From Bacteroidales bacterium (GTDB taxonomy: Bacteria > Bacteroidota > Bacteroidia > Bacteroidales > F082), in the NCBI GenBank assembly GCA_900771045.1, contig CAAGMM010000274.1, positions 1-7,607 of the forward strand: DNA of 7,607 nucleotides, in the 5' to 3' direction. The position numbers and the translations under genes are program-made. The notes under the pieces were generated by a model. That model saw only the letters and a list, made by a program, of their open reading frames with translations, was not told the origin of the DNA and did no database searches. Shown here piece by piece: positions 6,040 to 7,607 of this stretch (its first letter is position 1; each line of letters starts with the position of its first letter).

Positions 6040-7413
6040 ATGGAAAGTGTTCAGACAGATAGGACAAAGGAGCTTGAGACGAGCAGCATCTCCCGCCTAC
6101 TGTGGGTTTATGCGGTTCCGGCTATCGTCAGCCAGGTTATCGCCTCGGTTTACAACATCGTTGACCGCGTCTTTCTCGGTCAATGCGTGAGTGCGCTCGC
6201 CATAACCGGTCTCGGCATCACGATGCCCGTGATGAACATCGTCCATGCCTTTGGTTCGCTCGTCGGTGCGGGCTCTTCGGCACGTATGTCGATAGTCCTC
6301 GGCAAGAAAGACGTGAAATGGGCCGAGAGTATTTTGGGAAACAGTATGCTTCTCACCTTCTTCTTCGGTTTTCTCTTCGTGACGGGCGGATATGTCTTTA
6401 TGGACGACATCTTAAAGCTTTTCGGCGCGTCGGCTGACACAATATCGTTTGCCCGCGAATATATGCGCATCGTGCTTCCGGGGATGTTCTTCACGACGCT
6501 GACATTCAACCTCACCGGTCTCATTCGCGCGTCCGGTTATCCCAACAAGTCGATGTGGATTCTCGTCGGCGGTGCTGTCTTGAACATCATCCTCGACGCC
6601 GTCTTCATCTATTATCTTGATTTGGGCATCTCCGGTGCGGCCTGGGCGACGACGATTTCAATGGCCGTTTCGTCGGTCTTTGCCGTGGCTCATTTCGTTT
6701 TACGCTCGTCGTTTATCCGCTTCAGAAGACACTGCTGGGCTCCCAAGCTGTACATCTTTCGTAATATCATTCTTATCGGCCTCAGTCCTTTCTTGATGAA
6801 TCTCGCGGGTTCGGCTGTCGTGGCCCTGCTCAACAGGCAGCTTATCAGGTTCGGCGGCGATCTCGCCGTGGGGGCCAACGTCATCGTGAACTCTTTCGCC
6901 GGCATTGTCCTGATGCTTTTCCTCGGGCTTTGTATGGGGATGCAGCCGATAGCCGGATATAATTACGGTGCCGGACATCCCGACAGGCTGAAGAAAGTCT
7001 ATCTGCTGTCGATGAAGATTTGCGTCGTGACGGGCTTTGTCGGCGCCGTTCTCGCACTGACCATTCCGAGGTTAATCGCGATGGCTTTTACCAACGACGG
7101 CCAGCTCCTCGATCTCGCCGTTCCCGCTTTGCGCTATATCCTCGTAATGGCGCCGCTGGTTGGCTTCACCGTCGTCAATTCGCAGTTCTTCCAGAGCATC
7201 GACAAGCCGTGGATTGCCATCGTCACAAGTCTTTCGCGCCAAGTCATCTTCCTGATACCGATGATGTATCTTTTGCCGGCGTTTTTTGTAAACATGGGCT
7301 GGGACGGCTTGACGGGGATATGGCTGTCGTGTACCACCTGCGACACCCTCGGCGCCGTCCTCGCGGCTGTGCTTCTCTTCGCGCAGAGAAAAGTGTTCAG
7401 GTCGGCTCGGTAA
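6040..7413 (+). CDS. MATE-family efflux transporter
   Basis: The 457-residue inner-membrane protein has the length and the two-fold MatE repeat of the family (roughly 20-220 and 240-445, about 12 hydrophobic segments). It would export cationic drugs, dyes or metabolites in exchange for Na+ or H+. Family marks include PAIVSQVIASVYNIVDRVFLGQ (27-48), LIRASGYPNKSM (161-172), the LNIILDAVFIYYLDLGISGAAWAT stretch (181-204) and GMQPIAGYNYGAG (300-312). The frame extends upstream to ATG 5968, but those 24 residues are translated promoter sequence (the TAATTTTG box) and are not MATE-like, so 6040 is chosen. The substrate cannot be read from sequence. It is divergent from higB and ends in CGG-TAA with no clear terminator behind it. 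It looks intact. Confidence 0.93.
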   Translation: MESVQTDRTKELETSSISRLLWVYAVPAIVSQVIASVYNIVDRVFLGQCVSALAITGLGITMPVMNIVHAFGSLVGAGSSARMSIVLGKKDVKWAESILGNSMLLTFFFGFLFVTGGYVFMDDILKLFGASADTISFAREYMRIVLPGMFFTTLTFNLTGLIRASGYPNKSMWILVGGAVLNIILDAVFIYYLDLGISGAAWATTISMAVSSVFAVAHFVLRSSFIRFRRHCWAPKLYIFRNIILIGLSPFLMNLAGSAVVALLNRQLIRFGGDLAVGANVIVNSFAGIVLMLFLGLCMGMQPIAGYNYGAGHPDRLKKVYLLSMKICVVTGFVGAVLALTIPRLIAMAFTNDGQLLDLAVPALRYILVMAPLVGFTVVNSQFFQSIDKPWIAIVTSLSRQVIFLIPMMYLLPAFFVNMGWDGLTGIWLSCTTCDTLGAVLAAVLLFAQRKVFRSAR

Positions 7414-7457
7414 GTTTTTAGGTTAATTTCCTGACTGAGCTTATCGGATTTTATTTG

Positions 7458-7465
7458 TATCTTTG
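7458..7465 (+). promoter_or_regulatory. -7 promoter-like element TATCTTTG at the contig end
   Basis: TATCTTTG is a perfect TAnnTTTG match in the 171 nt after the MATE stop. No TTG lies at the usual upstream distance. The only reading frame behind it is a 29-codon ORF (7468-7557) that I do not accept as a gene. The transcript's gene probably lies beyond the contig end. Nothing else was recognised in 7414-7584. Confidence 0.4.
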
Positions 7466-7584
7466 CCATGTCTTGTTACGGTTTTACTTGCTTGAACCGC
7501 AACACTAATAAGTGGAAGACAATATTCCGGGCAACATTTTGCCGCTCAAGATTTTAAAAAGTTAAGGTGGGTTCTAGAAATTGA

Positions 7585-7607
7585 AGATCGGAAGAGCGTC
7601 GTGTAGG
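7585..7607 (+). other. Residual Illumina adapter sequence at contig end (artefact)
   Basis: The final 23 bases begin AGATCGGAAGAGCGTCGTGT, the standard Illumina TruSeq-type adapter read-through sequence (13-nt common core AGATCGGAAGAGC plus the read-2-side continuation). It is not biological. Genomic sequence ends at or within a base or two of 7584. Confidence 0.95.

Noticed and set aside
7405..7440. GCTCGG...CTGAGC pairing around the MATE stop codon as a terminator
   Set aside because: Only six pairs including a wobble, a loop of 24 nt, overlap with the coding sequence and no clean T-run after it.
7468..7557. 29-codon ORF after the TATCTTTG element
   Set aside because: Very short, no recognisable family or ribosome binding site, and its ATG sits at or before the expected transcription start.

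Overview
The window looks like chromosomal DNA from a member of the Bacteroidota, probably Bacteroidales-like and from a metagenome or draft assembly. The evidence is promoter elements of the Bacteroidota form TAnnTTTG with an upstream TTTG, short or SD-less leaders, and protein families typical of that phylum (a Bacteroidota-type arginase-fold protein, a GT4 enzyme with a QSGVTQI/HFEKPM signature, and a HigB beginning MIVEFQEDYLRELFEKG). The last 23 bases match the Illumina adapter read-through sequence, so the right edge is the artificial end of a contig.

Left and centre (1-5034, minus strand). Four tightly packed genes read right to left: a GHMP kinase of the HddA type; a two-domain protein joining an HddC-like sugar-1-phosphate guanylyltransferase to a GT4 glycosyltransferase; an arginase/formiminoglutamase-fold protein that has lost half of its metal ligands; and a radical SAM protein of the Elp3-like group, cut by the left edge. 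A promoter (5095-5128) and a strong AAGGAGG ribosome binding site precede the kinase. A second regulatory point, a perfect 14-bp Crp/Fnr-like palindrome, lies ahead of the arginase-like gene. The first two genes fit a GDP-D-glycero-D-manno-heptose route: kinase to the 1,7-bisphosphate, then guanylyl transfer from the 1-phosphate. The glycosyltransferase half presumably uses the product. The isomerase (GmhA) and phosphatase (GmhB) that the route also needs are not here. How the last two genes relate to the sugar genes is unknown.

Centre right (5185-5821, minus strand). A higBA-type toxin-antitoxin pair, toxin first, overlaps by 8 nt and has its own promoter, which contains a near-perfect inverted repeat. 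Two similar 20/21-nt sequences lie either side of the module.

Right (6040-7413, plus strand). A MATE-family multidrug/sodium-type exporter is transcribed divergently from higB, with a -7 element only 9 nt before its ATG. After it, 7414-7584 holds a TATCTTTG promoter-like element and no convincing gene before the adapter sequence. No tRNA, rRNA, CRISPR array or insertion sequence was seen.
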